Shown: positions 63,274 to 64,000 of the stretch, in pieces
Numbering within the stretch: position 1 is the first letter of the stretch
Layout: every line of letters starts with the position of its first letter
Source of the DNA: Anaerolineae bacterium
GTDB taxonomy: Bacteria; Chloroflexota; Anaerolineae; Anaerolineales; Anaerolineaceae
NCBI GenBank assembly: GCA_011176685.1
Contig: DUED01000020.1
Location: forward strand, 1-64,000
Length of the DNA: 64,000 nucleotides
Direction of reading: 5' to 3'
Translations under genes and position numbers: made by a program
The notes under the pieces: model-generated
Told to the model about the DNA's origin: nothing
The model's input: the letters and a program-made list of their open reading frames with translations, nothing else
The model's database searches: none

Positions 63274-64000
63274 ATGCAGAATGGTTTGGCTGTAAAGGTG
63301 AGGGGCTTAAAAAAGTATTACGATGAAATTAAAGCCGTAGATGACATTGATTTCACCATTCGTAAAGGTGAAATTTTCAGTTTATTGGGCCCAAATGGAG
63401 CAGGCAAGACCACCACTATAAACATGATTGCCGGTCTCTTTCCACCTGATGCAGGAGATGCTTTGTTATTGGGCTATTCCATAACTAAAGAACCACTTAA
63501 AGCTAAGGCAAAGCTGGGTGTAGTACCACAGGAAGTGGCTTTATATGATGACCTTTCCGCGCGGGAAAACCTCACTTTCTGGGGCAAGATGTATGGCTTG
63601 CGTGGCTCCAAGCTCAGTAAACGTGTGGACGCAGTTTTAAAGGTTGTCGGTTTAACCAAACGCCAAAAAGGCAAGGTTGGAAAATTCTCTGGCGGAATGA
63701 AGCGCCGCGTTAATGTTGGCATTGCTTTTCTGCACTTACCGGAAATCATCATCATGGATGAGCCGACGGTGGGTATCGATCCACAGAGCCGCCGATATAT
63801 CCTTGATAAAGTCCTTGATTTAAAAAATCAGGGCACAACTGTTCTTTATACAACTCACTATATGGAAGAAGCACAGGAACTCTCTGATCACATCGCCATC
63901 ATGGATCATGGCAAGATCATCGCCTACGGCACGAATGAGGAATTGTTAAAACTGGTCGGCGAGCAAACCCGCGTGGATCTGACCTTGAGCGCAGACGGCA
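63274..64000 (+). CDS. ABC transporter ATPase, CcmA/drug-export type (partial)
   Basis: The first 242 codons of an ATPase; the gene continues past the window. Walker A LGPNGAGKTTTINMIAG, Q-loop VVPQEVALYDDLSA, signature FSGGMKRRVNVGIAF, Walker B IIIMDEPTVGIDPQS and switch YTTHYMEEAQEL. The DEPTVGIDP and THYMEEAE patterns point to ABC-2 type exporters; a permease is expected downstream. TAAGGAGGT lies 4 bases before the ATG at 63274; an in-frame ATG at 63253 has a weaker AAGGA. Confidence 0.92.
   Translation, partial: MQNGLAVKVRGLKKYYDEIKAVDDIDFTIRKGEIFSLLGPNGAGKTTTINMIAGLFPPDAGDALLLGYSITKEPLKAKAKLGVVPQEVALYDDLSARENLTFWGKMYGLRGSKLSKRVDAVLKVVGLTKRQKGKVGKFSGGMKRRVNVGIAFLHLPEIIIMDEPTVGIDPQSRRYILDKVLDLKNQGTTVLYTTHYMEEAQELSDHIAIMDHGKIIAYGTNEELLKLVGEQTRVDLTLSADG

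Overview
The window looks like a chromosome segment of an anaerobic Chloroflexota bacterium, probably of the Anaerolineae type. This rests on gene content and not on a marker alignment: an ECF sigma factor paired with a DUF5667-type protein, many SAM-dependent membrane methyltransferases, MttB-family and folate C1 genes, an orphan selA, a GH36 alpha-galactosidase and an Opp importer. Base composition is moderate. Several genes appear to be read from leaderless or nearly leaderless promoters.

Layout. 1-5000 is an accessory edge: an IS end, an SRPBCC protein, isoprenylcysteine-methyltransferase-like (ICMT) membrane proteins, an internally deleted IS3-family element and unknown membrane proteins. 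5000-5780 is a hairpin-rich non-coding block with a repeated module. 5785-14631 holds a membrane-anchored PCMT, a membrane spermidine-synthase-like protein, gyrB, membrane proteins, a PlsY-like acyltransferase and a metallo-beta-lactamase-fold protein. 14760-25554 is a forward housekeeping block: SAM-I riboswitch, metH, a homocysteine methyltransferase/MTHFR fusion, an EEP hydrolase, TrmO, coaX, coaBC, a phosphoesterase and a DUF4349 lipoprotein. 25609-33525 (reverse) holds alpha-galactosidase, a GT39-like protein, formate-THF ligase and an MFS pseudogene. 33594-39239 (forward) holds selA, an M24 peptidase, tsaD, a zinc ribbon, OsmC and a frameshifted ICMT paralogue. 39322-48398 has two DegV proteins, AlaX, MFS genes, an MttB-like methyltransferase followed by the tail of a deleted corrinoid-protein gene, an aldo/keto reductase and the sigma/DUF5667 pair. 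48479-54704 is a two-component system divergent from a MacAB-type efflux operon, the whole unit bracketed by a 56-58 bp inverted repeat. tRNA-Glu and an IS relic follow. 55692-61766 (reverse) is a five-gene oppABCDF operon, and the window ends with an IS481-like relic, an SRAP protein and a partial ABC ATPase.

The most remarkable locus is opp. The substrate-binding lipoprotein is circularly permuted: the part that normally forms its second half comes directly after the signal peptide and the normal first half comes last. The neighbouring OppC permease carries an extra extracytoplasmic segment of about 110 residues that itself resembles part of a type 2 periplasmic binding fold. The operon also has a multi-hairpin leader ending in a terminator.

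Four genes are interrupted by single-base frame changes (1738-2264, 37698-37900, 38744-39239, 54124-54530), three of them at homopolymers. They may be assembly errors, real decay or recoding. At least five IS relics and several gene remnants show a history of insertion followed by deletion.
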